This document shows, piece after piece, positions 36,756 to 47,247 of a stretch of 64,000 bases of DNA. The position numbers and the translations under genes are program-made. Below the pieces are notes generated by a model. The model was given only the letters and a program-made list of their open reading frames with translations, was not told the origin of the DNA and made no database searches. This stretch comes from Pyrus communis (taxonomy: Eukaryota; Streptophyta; Magnoliopsida; Rosales; Rosaceae), in the NCBI RefSeq assembly GCF_963583255.1, contig NC_084816.1, forward strand, positions 6,460,600-6,524,599, written 5' to 3'. Within the stretch, counting starts at the first letter, position 1; every line of letters starts with the position of its first letter.

Positions 36756-37602
36756 GAGCATCTCCAACCCTGACCCAAAACCTAAAAATATTTAGCTCAG
36801 AAACAGATTTTCTGCTCCAACCATTATGACCTAAAATTTTAGCCTGAGATTATTAAAAAAATGAATTTAGGATTTTTTTTTCTTTTAAATTAACTTTAAA
36901 AAAAAATTATGTAGACTATCCTAAATTAAATTTATGAACATTTTAACCAAAAAATATTTAAATTCCGATAAATTTTGAAAAATCACTCATTCAATACATG
37001 AAAATCATGGTAAACCACATAAACTTAATACAAACAACATTTAATAAACCACATAAATTTAATTCAAATGACAATTAATAAACCATATAAACTTAATACA
37101 ATTGAAAACTCATAAACTACATAAACTTAATAATGATATCCACCAATGGTCCAATTCTACCGTTAGATTTGATTATATTTGATTTAAGCCGTTGGATTCA
37201 ATAAATATATAAATATAAAACTAAGAAAAACATTTGAATGTGGACCGTTGGATTAACCAACGGTCCAATTACCACAGCCGTGCGATGGAGAAAAGTAGCC
37301 GTTGACTACAGACAGATTCTGACAAGCTAGGGGACACACCCAAGTGGGTGGGGTCTACCTCGGCTAAATGACTTGTGTGTCTGCGCGTGGAGCAAGTCTG
37401 TTTGGGTGTTTCAGCTTCACAGCCCAGGTTTCAGTCACAGAAACTGGGGTCCACTCCAATTTGTAGCCTAAACTTGGGCCGGTATTTGACCTGCAGATCA
37501 TTTTTAGGTCATGGGTTGGAGTGGATTTTTTTTGGGGGGGGTGGGGGGGGGCGCAGGGGCAAAGGGGGAATTATAGGTTTTAGCATAGGGTTGGAGTGGG
37601 TC
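36756..37602. mobile_element. Non-autonomous PIF/Harbinger-like element with TTA target duplication
   Basis: TTA at 36753-36755 and 37603-37605 flank inverted ends: left GAGCATCTCCAACCCTGACC, right (reverse complement) GACCCACTCCAACCCTATGC. Such 'GAGCATCTCCAACC' ends and a 3-bp TTA duplication are typical of Tourist/Harbinger elements. The interior (847 bp) is non-coding and includes a G-rich run near 37532-37552. Confidence 0.65.
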
Positions 37603-37605
37603 TTA

Positions 37606-39359
37606 GGAAGGTGGGTAGGTTGGAGTGGGTTACAGTGGAAGAGTATAGAAAATTGAGAGAGAGAAAAAAAACAAACTTAAGGACACTACTGTTCTTGTGT
37701 ACTTGTAAATAGAAAGTCTTCGGTACAACTCTTACAAACGAGTTCATTATCAAATTATTAATGTCAAATGTGTGGTTTAGCTCTTCATTCCGTACGAGAA
37801 GGTGCCTAAAGGCGATATTAACATTTACAAATAATTAGTGTCTCATAAGTTGATGGCCCAATTTAAGAAGAGTAGTGCTACACTTATCATTTACTTATAC
37901 CATTATTTGTATCATCTCTCTAATAGAAGTATGGAGAAATCCAAACATGATCATAAGTAGCTTTCTTGTGGTTATTGAAAGTAAGTAAAGGAGGCTTCTT
38001 TATAGGGATGGTAATTCAAAGCGTTAAACCCGATATCCATGGATAACTGTCCGAATGGAATGAATTTGGAGATGAAAACTCACTTATATTTCGGTTATGG
38101 GAAAAATCGAAAACATTATTCGGTTGTGGTTATAGTGGTCCCCAATCCGTGTCTCCGAATTCGACCTGAATAATAAATATTATATATAGTATAGTTTATA
38201 TAGGATGGTGCTATCCACACCCCTATTTTATCTCACACAAACATTTCTCAATTTCTAGCTGTCAGATTGAATGAATTGAAAAGGATCAATGGACACAAAT
38301 TAACAGCAAACTCATTACCTTCAGATTTACTAAAGTTGCATTTTGTGGGAAAGTTCAAATGTTTTGAATCAAAACCAATGAGAATTCAATGGTGCTTCTG
38401 AGAGAGATCAAAGATCAGCTAACATCATCAATGTATCCATTATATTATAATGACGAAATTAATATATATCATATTAAAATGCATCTATTGAACGAATATA
38501 AATTTTTGGTATTGGCGAAGATAATGTAGCCGTTAACTGTTGGGGAATCCATTACCCTGTATGTATTGTTATAGATAATCCCGATGATTAATTTGCGATT
38601 ATGAATATGGTTAATTTTTGTGGTATGGAGATGGATGTAACATTTTCATCTCCAAACCAAACCGTTGCCATCCTTATTTCTTTATCTTAGCATACATGTA
38701 TAAGCTTTTGTGTTAAAGAAATTATTCTCTAAAACCTTGTTAAAATTTCAATTTATGTTTATATGCCATTGTTGGGGGTTTTCGTGTTGACATTTTTGGG
38801 CCTCAGCCACTATGCATATAAAAGGTTGCAAAAGTCAGTGTCTAAAATATTTATAAAATTGTTGATATTTTCGTCGAAACATTCGAAAAATCAAGAATTG
38901 ATATGAATATCAACGATAATTACAGGTTCACTAAAATTTACCATAATTCATTGCAGATTTCGAACTTTTGTATTTTTTTTGAAAAAATTTTCTCCAATTG
39001 TAATTAATCTGAATGAGTTAATCTATCAATTCATTGCAAATTTTCATAATTTTCATAAAAAAAAACCGATATCAAGATTGATATACATTGATACTATCAT
39101 ATATATCCATATTGATATTTACACATATATCGATATTCTTAACTGGCAAAAGCAAGAAACACATGAAATTTTCACTTAAAAAAGAACACAAAAGATCTTT
39201 TTTCCTCGCGAAAGGTTCGAAAAACAGACAAGCGGGCATTGTAGTCTCGTAAATGGTGTTTGTCGTGACCGTCTACCTCGAACTCTATGCATTACTAAAA
39301 CCCCACCGCTTCGTTGATTGATTCCAAGTTTCCAACCAAGGATTATTATCAGTTTTGAA
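37606..39359. other. Intergenic, AT-rich
   Basis: No gene seen. Near 38203-38300 'ggtgctatccacacccctat' and the following bases are half of the hairpin MITE found whole at 41917-42066. Confidence 0.45.
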
Positions 39360-40230
39360 TTTTGAATTTTTGTTTTTCTGTTTTCATTTTATGAAGCAAG
39401 ATACATTCATTACATTAAAACTAGTACAAGGTTACAAAAAAATAAAAAAGACAAGGTAAACAACTACAGATAAAATAAAATACTTAAGCAAAATGAGAGT
39501 TGTAACCCAAGATACAACGAGAGACCCACACAAGTTTAGACTTGAAGATTGCAAAAGCAAACAACAAAAAACGCTAATCTCCAACATCATAAACCACATT
39601 GTTGCCGTCATCGCATCCTCGGAGGAAGCCAAACTCCGAACCAAGAGAGTAGACATTAGATCCAAGTCCTCTTCATGGACCCCTGCAAATATATACAACA
39701 AAGTATCTTGAGTTGAGAGTGAGGCTAAGGGGGTATGTAAAATACCCGACACTTGGCCTCGTTGGGAATCCGACATGCCGACTGAGGGAGGGGGGAATGA
39801 AGGAGGGAAGTGGATTTGATATCTAATTTCTGATCGAAATCCGCCGATCCGAACATATGGTGGGACGAAGATGAAGTGTCATAGCTAGGGAAGATGGAGG
39901 AAGGAAAACTAAAAGACATAAAGCAGTAAAAGCAGACGAAAAACGTCAGATAAGGGGCATGAAGTCCAAATCTAAGACAAGTTCGAGGGATAATTGAGGC
40001 CCGGCTCAGGGAAAATTGAGATAAAACGTAGGGAAGAACCGAGAATGAAAATGAAGGAAATAGACTAGAAAGGGGGAAGGAAGAAGATGTGGATGCATGA
40101 AGGGAAGGGGAAGGGGGAGAAGAGATGAGAGGGGAGGAAAAGGAGGGGTAGTGGCTGCCGCTTACCCCGAGCAAGAGCAAAGAACGGCGACTGAAACTTG
40201 AAACTGGGGATGCTTCTAGATCTGGGATTT
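39360..40230 (-). other. Pyrimidine-rich minus-strand unit, possible transposon or non-coding transcript
   Basis: Read on the minus strand, this stretch is strongly C/T-rich with long open frames (40180..39725 and 39776..39432) of low complexity (Ser/Pro/Phe-rich). It ends in a T-rich tail with 'ttttaatgtaatgaatg', which looks like a transcript 3' end. I recognise no protein domain. It may be a decayed LINE 3' end or a non-coding gene. Confidence 0.25.
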
Positions 40231-40337
40231 GAAGTTAATAGAGAGATGCATTTTCAAATCTTTATCCTCTTTTCAACCAAAAAAATAATCTATTTAGATA
40301 TGGTATGACCGTATAACGGAATCAAATATTTTTCAAT

Positions 40338-40480
40338 GGTAATGTTAGAGAGACTAAATTTGTAGACAAAATCTTGGAAACTACAGAACTTAAATGTTAA
40401 TAATTGATTTATTACTTAAACGTTGATAAACGTGTTCATTATTATTGGTGACAAATCATTTAGTTTACAACCAAATAAAA
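40338..40480. mobile_element. AATGCTA-ended MITE, truncated copy
   Basis: Left end 'aatgttagagagactaaatt' and the interior 'aattgatttattacttaaac' and 'attggtgacaaatcattta' match the family in order. The right terminal repeat is missing. Confidence 0.55.
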
Positions 40481-41916
40481 CAATTTGACAACAAACTCTA
40501 TTTTCCAAAGAAAAATCAATCAATTTATATATTAATTTTATATGATACATGCATTATGCATCTCATATCAATTATGCAAACTACCCAATTATATTTTGGA
40601 CAAAAATTTATAAACTTTGTAGGCTCATGGAGATCCACTCTAATATCATTAATATTGTCTCAACTTAACCACCTTTTACTAAGTGTTAGATTTTATCGCA
40701 AAATACTTTGATAATATTATGACTAAACTTCTATATATTAGTTGTATATTATTCTATTAGATGACCGATGTACGATCATATTCACCAACAAATATCTACT
40801 CATACTATATAACACATAGATAGTCACGCGACCTAACGAGGTAACGTCACACTCGCTTCCTATATCCTTTGTTTCTAGTTATTTACTTACAATTGGTTAT
40901 GATTGTAAACGACACATTATAAAAGGTTTTATTTTTATCAATGACTGAAAATCATCTAAATTTCGTGCCAATAGTTTTGTGCATCTGCGGACGGCTTGGT
41001 GAGTCGTAGCTAAACATGACATCCGTTCCTTTGAAGTATGCATTGCAATGGATTAAATCCATCAAATTAGAATGCATATGGGTTAAATAGGAATGGTATA
41101 AAGTATTAGTACGTAAATTGAAAAATGACAAGTCTTTTAAACTTGAATTTCTATTTCTTTGTTAAATAATTCAAAATAGTTATTCATTTCTTTTTACTCC
41201 GAAATTTTAAGGAGAGATGAATAACCTAGGGATGTCGACATGTTCGACAATTGGCAAGTTCCGGTTCATCCCCAACCAGTAAAAATTCAAACTTAGTTTC
41301 AAGGTCAATGGTGGTCCTCCATCTCCCTTAAGCTTATAGATATCTGTGGTTTCTGACCATTACGGACTCCTGAATTATTTAGAATAATTGATGGAAGAAA
41401 TTATATTTTTACCAGATAAATTGACTTGGCTAATGGTAACTTTTTTTACCTAGCTAATGGTAATTTTCTTTTGTTCAAATTTTTAAAATTATTTTTAGTG
41501 TTTTAGATTTTTATGTTGTATTTTGACTTGTTGGTTACAGTTTGAGACGTTATTTCTGTTGGTTTTCGAGTTTGTAAATTATACTAGAATTGCTGGGTTG
41601 GTGAGGTAATGGCTTCATCTGTTTGGGGTTTTTCAAGATTTGATTTAAGTTTCTTAATTTCTCTTGTTTAGTTACGCAGGATGCATCTTATTCAATCTCC
41701 TTGTACTATTTTATGATTTAACGGTGCACTTTTGTTGATGATACTCATTGCTATTATGTTTGGTGAACTGCCATCAGTTTCTGTAATTCAAGGATTGAAT
41801 AACTTACACTGGTATGTCATCGTAATGATATCTCAAGTTATTTACGATTGTTGAGTATTTTAATTTTTTTACACAACAATAAGTGAATCGGTCATCACTT
41901 TTTGCATTTTCTACAG
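40481..41916. other. Intergenic, AT-rich
   Basis: No gene and no element with readable ends. Confidence 0.5.
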
Positions 41917-42066
41917 GGAGTGTGATATCCACACACCCTATTTTATTTTTCACATACCTTTTTAATTTTCGGCCGTCGAATAAGATGAATTGAAGAAGAT
42001 CAACGGACATAAATTATCAAGGGGTGTGTGAAAAGTAAAATGAGGTGTGTGGATAGCAACACCCTT
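41917..42066. mobile_element. 150-bp hairpin MITE
   Basis: The left arm 'gatatccacacaccctattt' pairs with the reverse complement of the right arm, 'gctatccacacacctcattt', and the pairing continues through 'ttttcacatacc' with 'ttttcacacacc'. The loop has 'gtcgaataagatgaattgaa'. Related partial copies lie near 35860, 38203 and 57863. Confidence 0.65.
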
Positions 42067-42324
42067 TCTGTAGACTCTATAAAAATTCTCGTCAGAAGTA
42101 GTAATCTTTCTTATGCATGAGCGACTATGAAATAGAGCGAAAGCCGTTGTATTAGGTCAATGAGGCATCAAAAATCAAGTAAAGACTGATGTTTATAATG
42201 TTTTAAGCCAACAGAAGTAGAGAAAAAAACCGATGCATTTACTAAAGAGGGACATCAAAGTTTTTGTAAATTGTGATGCTATATGCCTCTTTAGCTACAG
42301 AGAATAACCGATGCCTTTTCTATG

Positions 42325-42326
<2 letters not shown>

Positions 42327-42359
<33 letters not shown>
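42327..42359. repeat. (AT)n microsatellite
   Basis: About 16 AT units in non-coding DNA. Confidence 0.9.
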
Positions 42360-42362
<3 letters not shown>

Positions 42363-42874
42363 GTTGCTAAAGACCATTTTTTAAGTAACGTGAGACTATT
42401 ACAATGGCAATGCGTTGTCACTTTTAAGTGGTCGGTTCCTTATATAGAGTTGCTTTTTGAGCTTGAAAGACACGAATATGTAATATGTGACTAATCTGAA
42501 AAAACATGAAAAGCTTTTATTTGTGCTGCTGTGTATGGACGACTAACATAGCTGAACATCATATTATTCACTCCAAGTATGCACGCAATCGATAAAATTG
42601 ATCAAAATACGCATGTGGATATGGGTTAATTAGGAATGTTGAATTGAGAGAATTGACAATTGGCAAGTCCCAGCTCATCTCTATCCACAAAATTCAGACG
42701 ATGTTACAAGGGTAGACGGAGGTTCTACATCGAATACTTTTACCATGTTAAACGAATGCATGCTATAAAATACATGTCCTATATAATCCTCCTATCTCTG
42801 TTCTCGTTTCTGAATTCTGACCAATACAAGACTCCCGAATTAACTTAATAAATCCTATCAAAATATTGGAAAGA

Positions 42875-43105
42875 CGAATGAGGATCCTCTTCGGATTCTC
42901 TTTGTGAAGATTTCAAAAATCTTTCAATCACATCAGCTCTTTGTATATTGTGTGGATAGTTTTCGTTAAGTACTATTTATATTTAATTTTAAATAAAAAA
43001 ATTTATAATAATTTCTAACAATACAATTTACGATAAAGGAATGTAATTAAATGATCATCTCACTTCTTACAAAAAGAATCCGATAAAGATGCTCATCCCT
43101 AATAC
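42875..43105. mobile_element. GGATCC-ended MITE, diverged copy
   Basis: Begins 'gaatgaggatcctcttcgga', has 'ttcgttaagtactatttata' and 'atttaattttaaataaaaaa' in the middle, and ends near 'gaatccgataaagatgctca'. The order matches the copies at 12947/15770 and 54580-54760. It lies about 140 bp upstream of the thaumatin-like gene's TATA box. Confidence 0.45.
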
Positions 43106-43239
43106 TAAGCTAGTACGTACTGTGCATTACAATAACCCAGAAAAAGCATGCTCCACAAACCTTCTGACACACCGATTCCTAAGGGCAATTTCGTCTTTCC
43201 ATTCCTATATGGCCCCCATATCGGTCTATGCCATTTCTC

Positions 43240-43246
43240 TATAAAA
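43240..43246 (+). promoter_or_regulatory. TATA box of the thaumatin-like gene
   Basis: TATAAAA at about 43240-43246, some 60 bp before the ATG at 43303. An in-frame ATG at 43228 lies upstream of this box and cannot be the start of a transcript driven by it. Confidence 0.65.
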
Positions 43247-43302
43247 CCCACCCAAAACCCTACACGTTTTCTCACACACATTTATCCAGAAAACCAAAAG
43301 AA

Positions 43303-44070
43303 ATGGCTCTCTCCCGCTCTTACCTTCCCTCCCTTCCGCTCCTCTCCGCCACCACATTCCTCATCCTCTCCGCCGTCGTTCACGCCAATTACCCTTCACC
43401 CTCCATCCTCACTCTCGTCAACAACTGCCCCTTCCCCATCTGGCCCGCCATCCAGCCCAACTCCGGCCACCCCGTTCTCGAGCGCGGCGGCTTCTTCCTC
43501 AACGCCCTCACCCACCGCTCCTTCCCCGCCCCCACCCAGCCCTGGTCCGGCCGCATCTGGGCCCGCACCCACTGCACCCAAAACGGACCTCACTTCTCCT
43601 GCCTCACCGGAGACTGCGGCGGCCGCCTCGAGTGCAACGGAGCCGGCGGCGCCACCCCCTCCACCCTCGCCCAGATCAGCCTCCACCACGGCGGCCCCGC
43701 CGACCTCTACTCCTATGGCGTCAGCCTCGTCGACGGCTTCAACGTCCCACTCACCGTCACTCCCCACGAGGGACACGGCGTCTGCCCCGTCGTCGGTTGC
43801 AAGGCCAACCTGCTCGCCACGTGTCCCGACCGACTGAAGGTGACGTCACCGAAGGGCGTCGTGGCGTGCAAGAGCGCGTGCGAGGCGTTCGGCACCGATG
43901 AGTTGTGCTGTCGGAACCACTACAACAGCCCCCAGACGTGTCGGGCTTCGGGCTACTCGCAGTTCTTCAAGCAAGCGTGTCCCACCACCTTCACGTTCGC
44001 CCACGACAGCCCCACGCTCATGCACCAGTGCTCGTCGCCACGCGAGCTCAAGGTGATCTTCTGTCACTAG
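43303..44070 (+). CDS. Thaumatin-like protein (PR-5 family), intronless, 255 aa
   Basis: A secreted thaumatin-fold protein. The start at 43303 (MALSRSYLPS) is chosen because it follows the TATA box by about 60 bp and opens a signal peptide that ends near VVHA (residue 28). The mature part has 16 cysteines, the full set for eight disulfides. Family landmarks are VNNCPFPIWPAI (39-50), SGRIWARTHC, LTGDCGGRLEC, SLVDGFNVPL, CPVVGC, ACKSACEAF, CCRNHYNSPQTC, and CPTTFTFAHDSPT near the end. In the REDDD acidic-cleft motif I place Arg at R84 and two Asp at D144 and D235. Glu is replaced by Gln (STLAQ, Q124) and the remaining Asp appears replaced by Gly (YSYG, G139), although a two-residue insertion blurs this position. 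The cleft is therefore probably less acidic. Codons end overwhelmingly in C or G, unlike neighbouring genes. PR-5 proteins act in the apoplast in defence and development. The substrate here is unknown. Confidence 0.93.
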   Translation: MALSRSYLPSLPLLSATTFLILSAVVHANYPSPSILTLVNNCPFPIWPAIQPNSGHPVLERGGFFLNALTHRSFPAPTQPWSGRIWARTHCTQNGPHFSCLTGDCGGRLECNGAGGATPSTLAQISLHHGGPADLYSYGVSLVDGFNVPLTVTPHEGHGVCPVVGCKANLLATCPDRLKVTSPKGVVACKSACEAFGTDELCCRNHYNSPQTCRASGYSQFFKQACPTTFTFAHDSPTLMHQCSSPRELKVIFCH

Positions 44071-44923
44071 ACAGCGAGAGAGAAGGATGATTCCTACTTC
44101 CAAGTAGTTCAACTTGGAGTTGAGTCCGTGTCTAGGTTTTTAATTATTTAAATAAAAATTAGGATTAAAAGGGGGGAAATATTAGAGAAAAAAACGGAAA
44201 AGAGGTCTAATTAGTGCGGTTTAATTAAGGTAATGTGTGTTATGGGGTTACCCTAGGAAAAAAAATGTGTATTATGGGGGTGTATGAGGATGGTTTGGTT
44301 GTGTAATTTGTGTGATGTTAATGGATGGTTACGTAATGGTAGTGTTTTAAACATAGCTTTGTTTGCTTACAAGTTTTAAATTCGATTTTTTATAAAGATG
44401 AATTTGAATTATATTATTTTTTAAAATAAAAAAAAAACATAATATCCTTTGTTTGTTTGTCGTAAAAAAAGTGTTGCCACAAGGAAAAAAGAAAGAAAAT
44501 AATTGAGGGAGTTTTTTTTTTTTTTTTTATGTCTTTATAAAACAAGATATATATCTTAATTTTGACCGTTTAAATAGGATAATATATAAAGCAAGAAAAA
44601 GAGGGTCTTTCTCCATCTTAAGGATTTTACTAAGGAAAATAAAAATCTTTGTGATCTTATAAAAGAGAGAACCTAGTTAAACACAAAAGGTCCGAATATT
44701 TTATTGAGGAAATTATTGTTAAACATAACGCGCGATCGACTTCATTTAGGAAATTATTGTTAATCGACTTCATACTGCTGGATCTAGTTAAACATAACGC
44801 GCGATGGACTTCATAACGCACGCTAGTTCTGCATTATGAAGATTAATCACTAATCAACGTACAATGAGTTTTGCATAGTAATTGCATGGTATAGTCATTC
44901 AGTACTACGGTCTGTTGGTATTC
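44071..44923. other. 3' flank of the thaumatin-like gene
   Basis: Probable 3' UTR, then AT-rich DNA. 44340-44440 has a diverged Au-like SINE fragment ('aagatgaatttgaattatat'). Confidence 0.45.
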
Positions 44924-45068
44924 TTCTTTATTTGTGAGTGATAAGTTTTACGTTCGAATATCGTGAATAACGAATTTGATATCAAATTAGGTTGTTCATT
45001 GTATGGTTTAACCGAACATTCTCCTCTTTTGAGTGTAAAATATATTGTTGTACTAAAAAAAATTGCAT
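44924..45068 (+). mobile_element. Au-like SINE fragment
   Basis: B-box-like 'acgttcgaatatcg' is followed by 'gcgaatttgataccaaatta'-type body sequence (here 'aacgaatttgatatcaaatt'), 'aggttgttcattgtatggtt', and an end 'ttgttgtactaaaaaaaa'. I know this 3' body from Au SINEs. The A box is not clear, so the copy is probably 5'-truncated or diverged. Confidence 0.6.
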
Positions 45069-46009
45069 GGTACAAATCACTAAATCAAAATACCAACCAC
45101 GTTAGTATATAAAGCGATTAAAAAGCTAAATCGATTGATAATCTGTACGTGATTAAGTTAATTAACAATGTTCAAGGATTAACAGCTTTCACTTCTTTTT
45201 CTTTTGGTCCAAAAGTTAATTAGTGGGAGTTTAACAATGTGCAGGGTTTGTGACAATTAAGGCATCTTAAACGGACATATATAAGTTAATTAGTGGGAGT
45301 TTAATATGCTTTTTGTTTTTGTTTATTTTAAGCTTTGGAGTGCTTAACTAATAAGTTAAGTCGAGAGTGATAGGAAGAACTTTCATTCGTATTATTTAAT
45401 AGTAAGCAATTAGAGACTAACCCAGAAAATAAAAGGTGATCAGAAGTGGTAAAGCTGTATTAAGAGAGAGTAAAGACGATAATAATAATAATTTGCGGAA
45501 AAAAAAAGTTGGACTTGCAATTTGCAAAAGTAAGTAAAAGCAGAAGCAGATCGTCGGGAGGAGGCCGAAGGATCGTTCAAATGTTCCTATCTTTAGAAAA
45601 AGCAGTTCGATTCTGTGGGGAATATCTGATGGGTGCAGGAACCAAGGGGCACAGGCTTACAGATATATATAGCCTCTGAAGAAAAAGAAGGAAAAATAAA
45701 AAAGAAAGAGAAATGGTGAGCCTTTTCAAGCCACACAAATCTTTTGCTTCTTTTTTGCTCGAAATTTACCCATTGTTTATTTTCATCATGAGGCAGTGTG
45801 CTATCATGGGTAAATGTTTATCCTTTTGCTTTATTTGAGTTCCCTGCTTTTGTTCTACGTGGATAAAGTTGGACATATTAAATTTTGTAACTTAAATTTT
45901 ATAAGTTAAATAATATAGAAGTTGTTAATTGAATTATTATTTAATTATTGATTAATGTGTTTATTCGAAAATACAAAAGTCATAATTTAATGATTGAAAA
46001 GTCTAAAGC
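45069..46009. other. Intergenic, AT-rich
   Basis: No gene seen. A diverged copy of the AATGCTA-ended MITE lies near 45880-46000. Confidence 0.45.
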
Positions 46010-47240
46010 ACTTTTTTTTTTTCCATGAAGAAATAAGATTTAAATTCAAGAGAAACTTCTGTGACACCCAACGCTTTGAGAATCATACAAGAAAGCATTT
46101 TTTTGCTTGGGGAGGAACACACCCTCCCAAACATATAAATTAGCATAGTTATGCCCAAGGGAAGTGATGGCATTTGTTGTGAAGTTTGCTTCCCTGTAAG
46201 CATGATTCCATTCTACCAGCTCAAATGATAAGACAAGGCATATAATGTCCTCAACAATGGTCCTAATTCTGCACGGTACTGCACACTTTCTTGCAATTGC
46301 ATCAATGACAATCTTCAAGTCCCCGTCTACCACAATTTTCCTGAATTGACAATGGTTGGCAAAAGCTAGAACTTCCACCATGGTGATAGTGTTTGCCCTA
46401 AGATGACAAGCCCCGCCAAAGAGGGTTGCCCTTGATGATTTCTGATAATAAAACCCTCCGCAGCAGAAGAACCCTCCACCAACCCATCAAAATTAAGTTT
46501 ATCGAAGCCTTATGCATGAGCTTTCCAATTAATGGTGTTGACTGAGATCTTACTCTTGCTTGGTTCCTGTTTCATAATAGCATTCAAGAAATCTTTGCCA
46601 ATTGAAGCCGCTACCATTAGAGAACGAGTTGGATAAGGTTTAATTTGTTTAAAAACAAAATTAATTATATCATTCCACATTTGCCAACAAATAATTAGTA
46701 TTTTACTAATATCAGAAAGATCATCTTTATCTAAAGTTGACATCCCTATTAACCAATCATTCATATTGGTAATAAGGGGGTGAAGACAGATTATTACAAA
46801 GTTTCCAAACTTCTCGAGCATAAGTATAGTAAACAAAACGGTGTAGTTGATCCTCCTCTACAATATTGCATAAAGGGCAAAGAGTTTGACCATTTGGGTA
46901 ATACTTAATCTCCTATACGTGGACAATCTATTTCTTATAAGCAACCAAAGCAAAAAACTTAACTTTATGAGGTATATTAAGTTTCCACTTTCCTTAGTAA
47001 ATCTTTGAAAGGTTTAATGTGAGCATCATTAATTTGAACCAAGTAGTGGATTTAATTGAGAAATTTCCATTAGTAGACGGTCCCGAGATAAACTCATCCT
47101 CATTTAATGGCATAAGGAAGGTAAAAATTTTATTTGCCACATTGTAAAGTCTAGTCTTAATGTTTAGCTTTCCTTGTCAAATATTGCATTTGTGTACCAC
47201 ATGCTCAATTTAGTTTTAGACTATATTCTCTAATTATGGG
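46010..47240 (-). mobile_element. 5'-truncated LINE (zf-RVT and RNase H region), degenerate
   Basis: On the minus strand the 3' end of a plant LINE ORF2 is readable in pieces. From about 47130 down to 46790 comes SGPSTNGNFSIKSTTW, then PNGQTLCPLCNIVEEDQLHR, the zinc-binding zf-RVT segment, followed by VYYTYAREVWKLCNN. 46381..46046 gives an RNase H-like domain with KIVVDGDLKIVIDAIARKC and NHAYREANFTTNAI. A T run on the plus strand at 46012-46022 corresponds to the poly(A) end of the element. Stops and shifts break the frame. The reverse transcriptase domain itself is missing, as expected for 5' truncation. The upstream end abuts the copia-like LTR at 47248. Confidence 0.75.
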
Positions 47241-47247
47241 CTACTAC

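Noticed and set aside
37375..37656. Gly-rich open frame
   Set aside because: Lies in a G-rich part of the Harbinger-like element. The Gly run is a product of the G homopolymers.
43148..43837. Long Pro/Ser/Ala-rich open frame overlapping the thaumatin-like gene, and an Ala/Glu/Gly-rich one on the opposite strand (43396-43776)
   Set aside because: Both are shadows of the GC-rich thaumatin-like coding sequence in other frames.
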